DNA of 64,000 nucleotides, taken from the NCBI GenBank assembly GCA_022870745.1, contig CP085323.1:3906001-3970000 (forward strand), given 5' to 3'. The position numbers were made by a program, and so were the translations under genes. The stretch is from Silvibacterium acidisoli. GTDB taxonomy: Bacteria; Acidobacteriota; Terriglobia; Terriglobales; Acidobacteriaceae. Under the pieces are notes generated by a model. The model did not search any database. It was not told the origin of the DNA and was given only the letters and a program-made list of their open reading frames with translations. This document shows positions 28,587 through 36,667 of the stretch, piece by piece. Positions within the stretch are counted from its first letter, which is position 1, and every line of letters begins with the position of its first letter.

Positions 28587-30503
28587 ATGCGTTGCTCAAA
28601 ACGGAATGTCGTTTCGGTGTTGCTGCTCGCGGTTGTCTGCCCTTTGTCTGCGCAGACAGGAGCGACAGCCTCTTTCGATGGGGCGGGACGAAGCTGGCTT
28701 CGGCATGTTCGGATCGCAGCTTATCCGCTGAGTTCCGCAGATGCCGAGAAGATTGTTCAACAAGCAGAAGAGAGCGGTGTGTACGGCATCGAGGTCGACA
28801 ACGATATCCCCGGCCGCTACGAAAGCCTGCTCGATCCCACCGAAAAGCTTGAGGCCATTCGCCGCGTTGCAGCTGCCGCGCATCGTCATCACAATAAGGC
28901 GTTCGTCTACATCGCCGGTACGGAGTGCATTACCGCCAAAGGTGATGGCGCTCATACCCTGGCGAAGGATCATCCCGATTGGTTACAGCGAAAGAAGACA
29001 GGTGAGCCCGCGATCTTCGATACAAAGGCCGCCTTCTGGATTGCCAAGGGCGAAGAAGATGCCTGGATCAGCCCCTATGCTGCAAGCTGGCGCAAACTCT
29101 ACATGCAGCGAGTACGGCAGATCGCGGCGACGGGCATTGACGGTATCTACGTCGATATTCCGTACTGGATGACGCACTTCACCGGCTGGGAAGATACATG
29201 GGCCAGCTTCGATGAAGCGACTATTGCCGCATTCAAACGCGAGACGGGACTCGATGCGCGCCGCGATGTGAAAATCGGGGACTTCCAGGATGAAGCCTTT
29301 CGCCGGTGGGTCGACTTTCGCGTCAGAACGATTACGGACTTCCTGATCGAGATTGGCGCGCAGGCGACCAGCGTGAATCCGAATATCTCGTTGATTCCCG
29401 AAATATACCCCGGTATTGAAGAAGAAGCGCCGAGGGTTGGGGCTGATGTCTACCAGATCTATCCGCACGTGGATGCGATTGCGCACGAGTATGAGTTCGG
29501 CGGAGGGGACGATCATACCGCGGCATCGCGCACCCCATTCGATTGGATGATGTATCAGATCGGCATTCGCAGTTTTCGTGCTTTCGCGGGCGATCGCTCG
29601 ACGTGGATTCTTAATTACTCGTGGGACGGTGCGGCAGGAGTGAAGCCGCATGACGCAATGCTGAATCTGTTTGCATCGGAGTTGGTCGCGGGCGCCAACC
29701 TGTGGGATGCGCGTGGACACGTCATGTCGGGCTCGAATGACATGACAACACGCAGTGAGGTCTATCATTGGGTCGCCATGCACGACTCGCTGTTTGCGGG
29801 GAAGCGTGTTCCGCTTGGGAATGTTGGAGTCTACTTTTCCGACATGACGCGAAATCAGCGTCCGAAGGAGTTTGTTGCTTCATATCGTGGAGTCCTTCTG
29901 ATGCTGCTGCGCTCGCATGTGCAGTTCCAGATCGTAACGCCGCGATCGCTCACGAACTTCTCAGGCAAGACTCTGGTGTTGCCCGATGTGCAGGTGCTGG
30001 ATGCATCGCAGGCAAGCGCCTTACATCGATGGCAGGCGCACGGGGGCCGATTGGTGTTGACGGGAAAGCCGGATGCGAAGCTCAACGATGTTTCCGAGGC
30101 CGAGCGCTTTCCCGATCACCCGGAACGTGGATATCTGGAGCGGGCAGAGCAGCAGCTTGACACACCTCTTGCTCCGGAAGAACGGAAGCTGCTGGATGCA
30201 ATGAGCGGAAAGCAGACGATCGCCATCGATGCGCGGGGGGAAGTCGTAGCGCACGCGGCGATGGTAGACGGAGTTCCGTCACTCTTCTTTGCCAACTTCA
30301 GCGGCCTGCAGGCGGGTAAGAATGCGACACCGACCGAAGAGAAGGGAACAGGAATTGACGTGCCCTCGGCGTGGGGCATCCACATGCACGTGCTTCCATT
30401 CCTCGGCGACGAAAAGGTTGTCGAGGGGGAGAAAGCAGGGTCCGGCATTCACTTTCGATTGCCGGCGCTGGAGCGTGCGTCGTTTGTGTGGTTCACTCGC
30501 TGA
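28587..30503 (+). CDS. Secreted TIM-barrel glycoside-hydrolase-like protein
   Basis: 638 residues with a signal peptide (VVSVLLLAVVCPLSAQ). The first ~350 residues have the pattern of a hydrolase TIM barrel: VYGIEVDNDIPG, KAFVYIAGTE, GIDGIYVDIPYWMTHF and LIPEIYPG. The C-terminal part (about 400-520) resembles a beta-galactosidase trimerisation-like Rossmann domain (YRGVLLMLLRSHVQFQIVTP; KTLVLPDVQVLD). This layout recalls putative GHL-type glycosidases with an A4 trimerisation domain. I cannot name a family number or the catalytic residues with certainty. It follows the second TonB receptor and is probably co-transcribed with it. Confidence 0.6.
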   Translation: MRCSKRNVVSVLLLAVVCPLSAQTGATASFDGAGRSWLRHVRIAAYPLSSADAEKIVQQAEESGVYGIEVDNDIPGRYESLLDPTEKLEAIRRVAAAAHRHHNKAFVYIAGTECITAKGDGAHTLAKDHPDWLQRKKTGEPAIFDTKAAFWIAKGEEDAWISPYAASWRKLYMQRVRQIAATGIDGIYVDIPYWMTHFTGWEDTWASFDEATIAAFKRETGLDARRDVKIGDFQDEAFRRWVDFRVRTITDFLIEIGAQATSVNPNISLIPEIYPGIEEEAPRVGADVYQIYPHVDAIAHEYEFGGGDDHTAASRTPFDWMMYQIGIRSFRAFAGDRSTWILNYSWDGAAGVKPHDAMLNLFASELVAGANLWDARGHVMSGSNDMTTRSEVYHWVAMHDSLFAGKRVPLGNVGVYFSDMTRNQRPKEFVASYRGVLLMLLRSHVQFQIVTPRSLTNFSGKTLVLPDVQVLDASQASALHRWQAHGGRLVLTGKPDAKLNDVSEAERFPDHPERGYLERAEQQLDTPLAPEERKLLDAMSGKQTIAIDARGEVVAHAAMVDGVPSLFFANFSGLQAGKNATPTEEKGTGIDVPSAWGIHMHVLPFLGDEKVVEGEKAGSGIHFRLPALERASFVWFTR

Positions 30504-30517
30504 CGAAATGACATGGC

Positions 30518-31051
30518 TTACTTGTCCAGGTGGGTTACTACGGGCGTTGGTGCTGCTCCCTGTTCGTTGTTAATCAGCCAGTCGATGCGCTCTTCCATCT
30601 CCCCGGGGCGCATCTGTCCGAGAATTCTTGAACGAATGACTCCATCTTGATCGAGAAATGCCGTTGCGGGAACGGCATCGCCCAGTTGGAGACGTTTCAT
30701 GTCATCGTCTGTTGCGCCGGTCCAGATGGGGTAAGAAATCTGGTGGCCGGTGAGGTAGCTGGGGATCTTCTTCTGCGTCTGTGGCGCATCGACAGACACT
30801 CCGATGAAGACGACGTTTTTGCCTGCGTAGGTTGCAGCCGTCTTCACGACCATGGGCATTTCAGCATTGCATGGGCCGCACCATGTTGCCCAGAAATTAA
30901 GCACTACGATCTTGCCGTGCAGATCAGCAATTCGAACTTTGTGCCCCTGAAGGTCTTTCAGTGTGAGCGAAGCGGGTTTCTCGGCAGCATGTGAGACGAG
31001 TGTGGTGGTGGCGAACAGGAATGTTGTGGCGATGCGAAGCGACAGTTCCAC
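30518..31051 (-). CDS. TlpA-family periplasmic thioredoxin
   Basis: About 177 residues with an N-terminal signal sequence and the redox motif WATWCGPCNAEMP. The TlpA/ResA fold continues with FIGVSVDAPQTQKKI and the cis-proline region PATAFLDQDG. I chose the GTG at 31051 because AAGGAAG lies just upstream; an ATG at 31105 is possible but has poor ribosome-site support. It is the second gene after an outer-membrane barrel on the same strand. Role: periplasmic thiol-disulfide chemistry, perhaps cytochrome maturation or folding of the sulfotransferase encoded upstream. Partner is inferred, not shown. Confidence 0.85.
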   Translation of the reverse strand: MELSLRIATTFLFATTTLVSHAAEKPASLTLKDLQGHKVRIADLHGKIVVLNFWATWCGPCNAEMPMVVKTAATYAGKNVVFIGVSVDAPQTQKKIPSYLTGHQISYPIWTGATDDDMKRLQLGDAVPATAFLDQDGVIRSRILGQMRPGEMEERIDWLINNEQGAAPTPVVTHLDK

Positions 31052-31117
31052 GAGCGGACTTCCTTCATAAGGCGGCAGAAAAAGGACATGCTGATGATCC
31101 TGCATGCCTGTTCGAAA

Positions 31118-32245
31118 TTAGAAGCGGTGCTGGAAGCTGGCGAGCCATACCCAGTCGGCGAAGGCGGCGTCACCATGGGTGCCAAGTTGCAGGTCAGGCA
31201 CACTGGCGATGCGATTGCGATAGAGCGCAGGGTCGATATTGGCAATGAGAAGATCGTGTCCGCCATGAAAGCTGTAGATTGCTCCGGGCTCCAGTGAAAC
31301 TGCATAGCCCGGGCGGCGGAAGCCCTCGTTGCTGCCGAGGATATCGTGCGCGGGGACGCCTTCTTTACGCAGGCCGCCGGTGATGGTGAGTCCTGGAACC
31401 TTCTGCACCATGTATGCAACGCCGAGCTGCATGAGATATTCATCAGCGGCGGATACGTATTTATTTTGAGGAGCAGGAGGAGCGGACCCCGGAAGGCTAA
31501 ACGCGAGGATACCGTTGGTCTCCGCGGGAGTAGAGAGATAGCTTGCGTTGAAGTAGGCCTGCAGCGAACTGCTGATCGCCTGGAAGGAGGAGACGGTCAA
31601 GGGAATGGCCCATACGCCGATTCCCGGTTGAATCGAATAGTCGGCGATTGCTGTTACAGGAGCGGTGCCTGGCACCTCTACAAGATTGGTCGCGACATTG
31701 TCGCGGCCCGTAGGAGTTTGCACGCCGAAGCCTACCTGTATGTTGTGTTTCGGATTTCTTGTGGGATCCCAAACCCAGCCCTGAGCCATAAAACTGATGT
31801 CACCGACTCCGGAGGCTGCGAAGGCTCCTATTACATCGGTCTTCGGCGATCCATTACCGAGCGCTCCCTGGCGAATGAAGTAATTGCGACTGGCAAACTC
31901 AAACGGAATGGTAGCGATGACGCTGAAGCGTGGCGTGATCTGGTAGGTCAGGCTTACATCTTGAAGGTTGATGCGATTCTTGACCTGCGACTGCCCCTGC
32001 TCGCGGTACACCTGCTCGACTGAGCCGACATAATGGCGGAACGAATATTGGTGACGGTAGTTGAGGTTGAGCTGCCAATGTCCGGGCGCGAGGTATCCAC
32101 CATTGCTGTCAGGTCCGCCTACTTCGCCGACAGAGTGTGCGACCACGCATCCCTGCGCCGTAAGACGGGGTGCATCGAATGATGCAAAGAACACTACAAC
32201 GGCCAGCAGACAGGCAACTCCAACTACGCGTTTCTTCAGCGACAT
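31118..32245 (-). CDS. Outer-membrane beta-barrel protein, transporter-like
   Basis: 375 residues with a signal peptide (VACLLAVVVFFASFDAPRL). The body is a series of short amphipathic strands, such as WQLNLNYRHQYSFRHY, RFSVIATIPFEFASR and HNIQVGFGVQTPTGRD. It ends in SFQHRF with a C-terminal phenylalanine, as in proteins inserted by the BAM complex. The strand pattern resembles the phenol-degradation/MetA-type transporter barrels. It is followed by the TlpA gene 66 bases later. The transported compound is unknown; aromatic or sulfated compounds would fit the neighbouring sulfotransferases. GGAGAA precedes the ATG. Confidence 0.75.
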   Translation of the reverse strand: MSLKKRVVGVACLLAVVVFFASFDAPRLTAQGCVVAHSVGEVGGPDSNGGYLAPGHWQLNLNYRHQYSFRHYVGSVEQVYREQGQSQVKNRINLQDVSLTYQITPRFSVIATIPFEFASRNYFIRQGALGNGSPKTDVIGAFAASGVGDISFMAQGWVWDPTRNPKHNIQVGFGVQTPTGRDNVATNLVEVPGTAPVTAIADYSIQPGIGVWAIPLTVSSFQAISSSLQAYFNASYLSTPAETNGILAFSLPGSAPPAPQNKYVSAADEYLMQLGVAYMVQKVPGLTITGGLRKEGVPAHDILGSNEGFRRPGYAVSLEPGAIYSFHGGHDLLIANIDPALYRNRIASVPDLQLGTHGDAAFADWVWLASFQHRF

Positions 32246-32410
32246 CCAGTTCTCCAGTACTCGAGGATTCGGGAGAACCTTACTGGCGACGATAGAGCAG
32301 TGTCTTGGACCTGAAGGCTGGGCTCTGTCTCAGCTCTTCGATGGTGAACGAAAAGCAACCGTCGAAGGATAGAGCAGTCAATCGAATGGTGAGCCGGTGG
32401 TCAGAAAAGA

Positions 32411-32447
32411 TATTGCCGCATGAGCTTCAACGACTCATGCGGCAATA
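32411..32447 (-). terminator. Intrinsic terminator after the arylsulfotransferase gene
   Basis: A perfect 14-bp stem: TATTGCCGCATGAG (32411-32424) and its exact complement CTCATGCGGCAATA (32434-32447), with a 9-base loop. Leftward it runs into TATCTTTTCTGA. It sits downstream of the minus-strand sulfotransferase stop at 32506. The remaining gap to 32245 holds the promoter side of the barrel gene; I see nothing else there. Confidence 0.85.
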
Positions 32448-32505
32448 GGCGATGTTGATTTCTAACAGTTGCGTGTCGTGTGCTCGATGTAGAGAGACCG
32501 AGGCG

Positions 32506-34293
32506 TTACCATTGCACCCCCGGGTAGAGGCTGGGAATGCGGATGGCGCGATAGATATCGCCGATTTGTCCCGGCACCTGGACCTTCATCTTCCAGATGG
32601 TCTCGAGTCCTGGCTGCGGAGCCAGTTCGACGACAGACGAGCTATCGTCGACTCCCTTCGTGTTTCTCTGGGAGGAGAGTGCGACGTTGAAGTTGCCGTT
32701 AGCAAGTTGTTCCGCGCTGCCGCCCCATAGAGAAAACTGGCCGGGAGGAAACACTTTTCTAGCTACGATGCGCGCGGTCTTTGCCTGCTCATCGATCTCG
32801 AAGACAGGCACGGTCGAATAACAGGGAGCGCCTTTTCCCGGCATGCCCGGCATCATCTTGCAATGCACGCCATCCGCATCGGGCCTGCCGAGGCCATTGT
32901 CCATCATCGTGAGCTGAAAGACTCCAGCACTGCGCGGACCGACGATTGAAGGGAAGTGTTGTGCGTAGGCCCAGTCCTCGGGGTCATGTCCATTGAGCAG
33001 CTTGAAGTCGCCTCCGGCACCGAGCCTCCACAGGATCTTGCCGGAACCATGGCCATTCTCGTAGTCAATCTTGATGACCCAGCTTTGGTGGCGCATGGAA
33101 AGCAGCAGGTTGCCGTCGTCCGGGGTGTATACGATTGCGTTCGCGTGAGTCCAGTCAGGGGACATCAAGGGCCGGCGATGCAGATCAAGATGATCGAAGG
33201 TGTTCCATGTCCACACGGGCTGGAGGTTGTTATCGAGTTCAATGATCATGTCACCGAAGATGTCTGTCTCTCCCTGGCGTGGATGGGTTCCGGGACGGAA
33301 TTCATTGGCGAGCACAAGCCAGTGTCCATTGGGCAGGACTTCGACATCGTGGTGGAACATCTGCAGTTGTATATCGGGATGTCCGTTGCGGTGCAGAGCC
33401 TCGTTGAGCTGCTCGATGGTGATCTCCCGCACGGTCTTTCCTGCGAGATCTACTTCGCGCACAGCGGAGTGTGCGCCATCGGGAAGCGGACCCACGACCA
33501 GCCCTTGTGCAGCAAATCCGAAGAGCACCGCGAAATTGCCATTCTTCAGCGGTTTGACCGGATTGACGATTTGCAGGTTCGCGATTTCTTTGGACGAATC
33601 CATGTAGGGCGCAGTGCTCTCACGGCGTGCGACTCGTGTCAGGTCGTCTATCGGACTGGGTCGTTGGAAGTAGCTGGAGATCTTCTCCATCCAACGCTGC
33701 TTCCAGCGCAGAAAGCGCAGGTGATGTTGCGACTGCCAATCCGTGAGGTGATACGTCCAGAGAATATGGCCGTCGAGGTCGGTGGCTTCCACCTGTCCCA
33801 ACTCGCCTGTACTGCCGTTGAGCAACTCGAGTCCTGGCTGCTGCGCGGGAGCGCTCTGGAAATGCTGGACGGCGATGTGGATGGGACTGATCGTCTTCGG
33901 CAGCGCGCCGGTCTTGAAGACGTGATCGGGATCGTTCAATATGGCGCCGTCTTTGAATTTGACTTGCGCATGCATGTGATAGACGGAATCTGCTTCCATG
34001 CCTGCGACATATATTGTGAGAGGCTTGCCTTGTCCCGCTGCGGTTTGCGTCCATGTTTTCCGCAGATGACTCTGGTCGGGTCCGAAAAAAATCGTAACGT
34101 CCGCGGGATCTTGAGGCGCAACGGAGTAGGAAGCAACCTGAGGATTCGAGGTATGCGACACGTCACCTTCCGGCATGCTGTGCTGACTGCCGGATGCGGT
34201 CGAAACGGTTGTGACCGGCCGCTCGCGGCACGAGGCAAGCGATATAAGGAACAGAACAGTTGTGTAGATAGAAATGCGCCGGGAAACGGACAA
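32506..34293 (-). CDS. Arylsulfate sulfotransferase (ASST), lipoprotein
   Basis: About 595 residues. The N-terminus is a lipoprotein signal with lipobox SLASC. ASST enzymes move sulfate between phenols in the periplasm without PAPS, through a histidine intermediate. The expected residues are visible (numbering from an alternative GTG at 34311): His in FHHDVEVLPNG (320-321), DWTHANAIVY (His389), SMRHQSWVIKI (Arg407) and YAQHFP (His452). I favour a TTG start at 34293 because GAGG lies five bases upstream; the GTG at 34311 lacks one. The enzyme looks active. A terminator follows at 32411-32447. Confidence 0.85.
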   Translation of the reverse strand: MSVSRRISIYTTVLFLISLASCRERPVTTVSTASGSQHSMPEGDVSHTSNPQVASYSVAPQDPADVTIFFGPDQSHLRKTWTQTAAGQGKPLTIYVAGMEADSVYHMHAQVKFKDGAILNDPDHVFKTGALPKTISPIHIAVQHFQSAPAQQPGLELLNGSTGELGQVEATDLDGHILWTYHLTDWQSQHHLRFLRWKQRWMEKISSYFQRPSPIDDLTRVARRESTAPYMDSSKEIANLQIVNPVKPLKNGNFAVLFGFAAQGLVVGPLPDGAHSAVREVDLAGKTVREITIEQLNEALHRNGHPDIQLQMFHHDVEVLPNGHWLVLANEFRPGTHPRQGETDIFGDMIIELDNNLQPVWTWNTFDHLDLHRRPLMSPDWTHANAIVYTPDDGNLLLSMRHQSWVIKIDYENGHGSGKILWRLGAGGDFKLLNGHDPEDWAYAQHFPSIVGPRSAGVFQLTMMDNGLGRPDADGVHCKMMPGMPGKGAPCYSTVPVFEIDEQAKTARIVARKVFPPGQFSLWGGSAEQLANGNFNVALSSQRNTKGVDDSSSVVELAPQPGLETIWKMKVQVPGQIGDIYRAIRIPSLYPGVQW

Positions 34294-34320
34294 ACTTACC
34301 TCGTCTTTCACAAGCAGAGA

Positions 34321-34359
34321 GGCTTCTCAGTCATGTAGAAGGAGCATGATCGAGAAGCC
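34321..34359. other. Imperfect hairpin between the two sulfotransferase-like genes
   Basis: Two 15-base arms, GGCTTCTCAGTCATG (34321-34335) and CATGATCGAGAAGCC (34345-34359), pair at 13 of 15 positions around a 9-base loop. It sits just upstream of the ASST start and downstream of the second gene's stop. No T-run follows on either side, so it may be a leader structure or a weak terminator. Confidence 0.4.
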
Positions 34360-34445
34360 CGTTTGCAGATCAAACCGCTGCGTCGATCGATGAGGCAATT
34401 CGCGGGCAGCGTGTCCGATGAATTGCCGTGAAGCTCTTCCCGCAG

Positions 34446-35561
34446 CTATACGGGGACTGCTTCGGTTTGCATCGGTTGCTGGAAGGCTGCTTCGTGTTCT
34501 TCAGGAACCACAACCAGTTCGCCCATTCTCCATGCAGCCGGGTATTCGGTTCGGTTCACGATGTTCCAATCGGGGCCGGCCAATTCGACGAGGACATGAT
34601 TGTCGACATCGTTGAGCAGCAAGTTTCCATTAGGCAGGCGTGTGCAGTCCTGAATCCAGCCGCCATCGTATGTGATGGTCCGCTTCAACTTCAGATCGTC
34701 GTCCAGCACAATCAGTTCCTTGCCGAGGGTGTTAGCCAGGATCCATCCACCGGGAATTTTTTCGAGTGCATGCGGCCTCGCGAGTCCTTCGAGAATGATC
34801 TCGCCATTTTGCTCTTCGGGCGGAAGGCTGCGGTCGATCTGAAGCAGCAGTCCCTGATGGAAGAGCAGGCAGAGTACATAGCGCTCTTCTTCGCGATCAC
34901 GGATTGTGGCGCAGTTTACGTGCGTTGCCTGGAACTTCGTGTGGTAGTACCGGTTGCGATGTTCACCGTTGCGGCCGCTGGGGCGTGGTTCTCCTGATGG
35001 CGTCACGGTGTATCCATGTTCGGCAGCCCACCATTCCCATAACAGGTTGCCATCGCGATCGACTTCGATAACGAGATCGGTGCCGCAGGAAGCTGAGAGC
35101 AGTCCGCGCCTGGTTCTTTCCAGGCTGTGCAGATCGTTGAAGTAAGGGTGCGAGATACGCTTCAACAGCTTTCCAGGATGTTGATTGAGGTCGATTTCAA
35201 AGATATTCGAGGCTTCAAAATCGCTGACGTAGAGCTGCCCATCGGCGAAACAAACGCCTGCAGGATTGCCGAGATAATGGCCCCAGTCCGCCTGCCAGGC
35301 AATTTCTTTCCGGTCCCAGTCATAGACGACGAAAGTGCCTGCATAGTTCATGTCGGGGACGAGAGAAGGGCCGAGGTGACCGGCATCGTGAAAGACATAT
35401 TCGTCCTTCGTCCACGTTAAGGGTGATGTTGTGCTTCCGGGGCCGGTGACGGCGGGTGTATGGACCTTTTGCCCAGGCACTGCGGGCAGGCCCGACTCAA
35501 GCTTCCAGCGAGCGCGAAGCTGCTCACTGTTTGTCGTGTAAACCGATGCGGCGATCAACAT
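34446..35561 (-). CDS. ASST-like beta-propeller protein, probably altered in the active site
   Basis: 371 residues resembling the propeller part of arylsulfotransferases. FQATHVNCATI matches the DWTHANAIVY region of the neighbour (His kept), but the following arginine motif SMRHQ is replaced by LLFHQG, so the key Arg seems to be Phe. Other histidines are in FNDLHSLERT and ARPHALEKIP. This is an alignment by eye. The ATG at 35561 gives a very short hydrophobic N-terminus, while the same frame continues upstream to 35657 with a signal-anchor-like stretch but no ATG, GTG or TTG. It may be a sensor, a binding protein or an enzyme with other chemistry. Confidence 0.7.
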   Translation of the reverse strand: MLIAASVYTTNSEQLRARWKLESGLPAVPGQKVHTPAVTGPGSTTSPLTWTKDEYVFHDAGHLGPSLVPDMNYAGTFVVYDWDRKEIAWQADWGHYLGNPAGVCFADGQLYVSDFEASNIFEIDLNQHPGKLLKRISHPYFNDLHSLERTRRGLLSASCGTDLVIEVDRDGNLLWEWWAAEHGYTVTPSGEPRPSGRNGEHRNRYYHTKFQATHVNCATIRDREEERYVLCLLFHQGLLLQIDRSLPPEEQNGEIILEGLARPHALEKIPGGWILANTLGKELIVLDDDLKLKRTITYDGGWIQDCTRLPNGNLLLNDVDNHVLVELAGPDWNIVNRTEYPAAWRMGELVVVPEEHEAAFQQPMQTEAVPV

Positions 35562-35755
35562 AGTTATGAAGATAAGCGAGGCGAGCGTTTGCGTAAACGC
35601 TGCAATCGATAATCTGGGCCCTTTGATGAGATATCTGCGATAGAGAGAGCCAAGAAATTAAAAAAAGACATTCATAAATACAAATATGCAACTTGTACGT
35701 GACGAATGCCGTCTCACTTCTACTTAGCTTCTTTTTTAAAAGGACCGTCTCTGTT

Positions 35756-36616
35756 GTGATCGATCTTCACTGTCATACGGACTGTTCTGACGGCAGTGAT
35801 GCGCCGGTTGATGTGGTGCGCCTCGCTACAGAACTGGGCCTTGAAGCGCTTGCGATCACCGACCATGACACGCTTGACGGCTACGATATGGCAAGAAAGC
35901 AGAGCGACCTGGCAGGATGCAGCCTGATATGTGGAGTGGAGCTAAGTACGCACTCCAGTCGATGCAGTCGTTCGGTGCACTTGCTTGCATATTTTTTCAG
36001 GGAGCCCGGCAGCGAATTTCGCTCGTGGCTCCAGGAGCTGCGGGAAGGAAGATGCGAACGGAATATCCTCCTGCAACAGCGGCTGCAGTCGCTGGGCATG
36101 GAGATTTCCTGGTCGGAGCTTGAGGCGATCAGCGGGAAGCAGCTGGGCAGGCCTCACTTTGCCCGCCTGATGGTGAAAAAGGGTTATGCCGCATCGCTGC
36201 AGGACGCTTTCGATCGATATCTTGCGGAAGGCCGGCCAGCATACGTGGAGCGTAATGAGCCTGCTCTCGAAGAGGCTGTAGAGAGAGTCGCCGCCGCCGG
36301 CGGAATCGCCACTCTCGCGCATCCTGCGCGCATTACTCGTGACCCACACACTTTACGCTCGCTTGTCGCCGATCTGATTCCATATGGCCTTAATGCAATC
36401 GAATGTTTTCATCCTGAGCATTCGGCAGAGGACACAAATCATTGGCTCGCAATTGCCTCAGAGCTTGATCTTGCCGTTACAGGCGGATCGGACTATCACG
36501 GAAGTTACAAACCAGATATTCGACTGGGGACAGGAAGGTCCGGAACGCTGCATGTTCCTTCGTCGCTGTTCCTTGAGCTGAAAAGGCGTTTCGCAGAAAC
36601 AGTCGTGAACGCCTGA
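35756..36616 (+). CDS. PHP-domain phosphoesterase (TrpH/RNase AM type)
   Basis: 286 residues from a GTG start; the frame runs upstream to 35693 but the family begins at IDLHCHTDCSDGS, and AGGA lies 11 bases before the GTG. Metal-binding motifs are HCHTD, ITDHDTLDGY, CGVELS, ATLAHPARI and GGSDYHGS, a complete set. Members of this PHP group have been shown to dephosphorylate 3',5'-nucleotide bisphosphates such as pAp or to degrade short RNAs. The next gene carries an APS kinase domain that makes PAPS, whose use generates pAp, so a clean-up role for this enzyme is attractive but inferred. Confidence 0.88.
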   Translation: MIDLHCHTDCSDGSDAPVDVVRLATELGLEALAITDHDTLDGYDMARKQSDLAGCSLICGVELSTHSSRCSRSVHLLAYFFREPGSEFRSWLQELREGRCERNILLQQRLQSLGMEISWSELEAISGKQLGRPHFARLMVKKGYAASLQDAFDRYLAEGRPAYVERNEPALEEAVERVAAAGGIATLAHPARITRDPHTLRSLVADLIPYGLNAIECFHPEHSAEDTNHWLAIASELDLAVTGGSDYHGSYKPDIRLGTGRSGTLHVPSSLFLELKRRFAETVVNA

Positions 36617-36667
36617 GCATCAATCTTTCCAATCGATGGTTTCTTCTGCTTTGTTTAAGAGCTTTCG

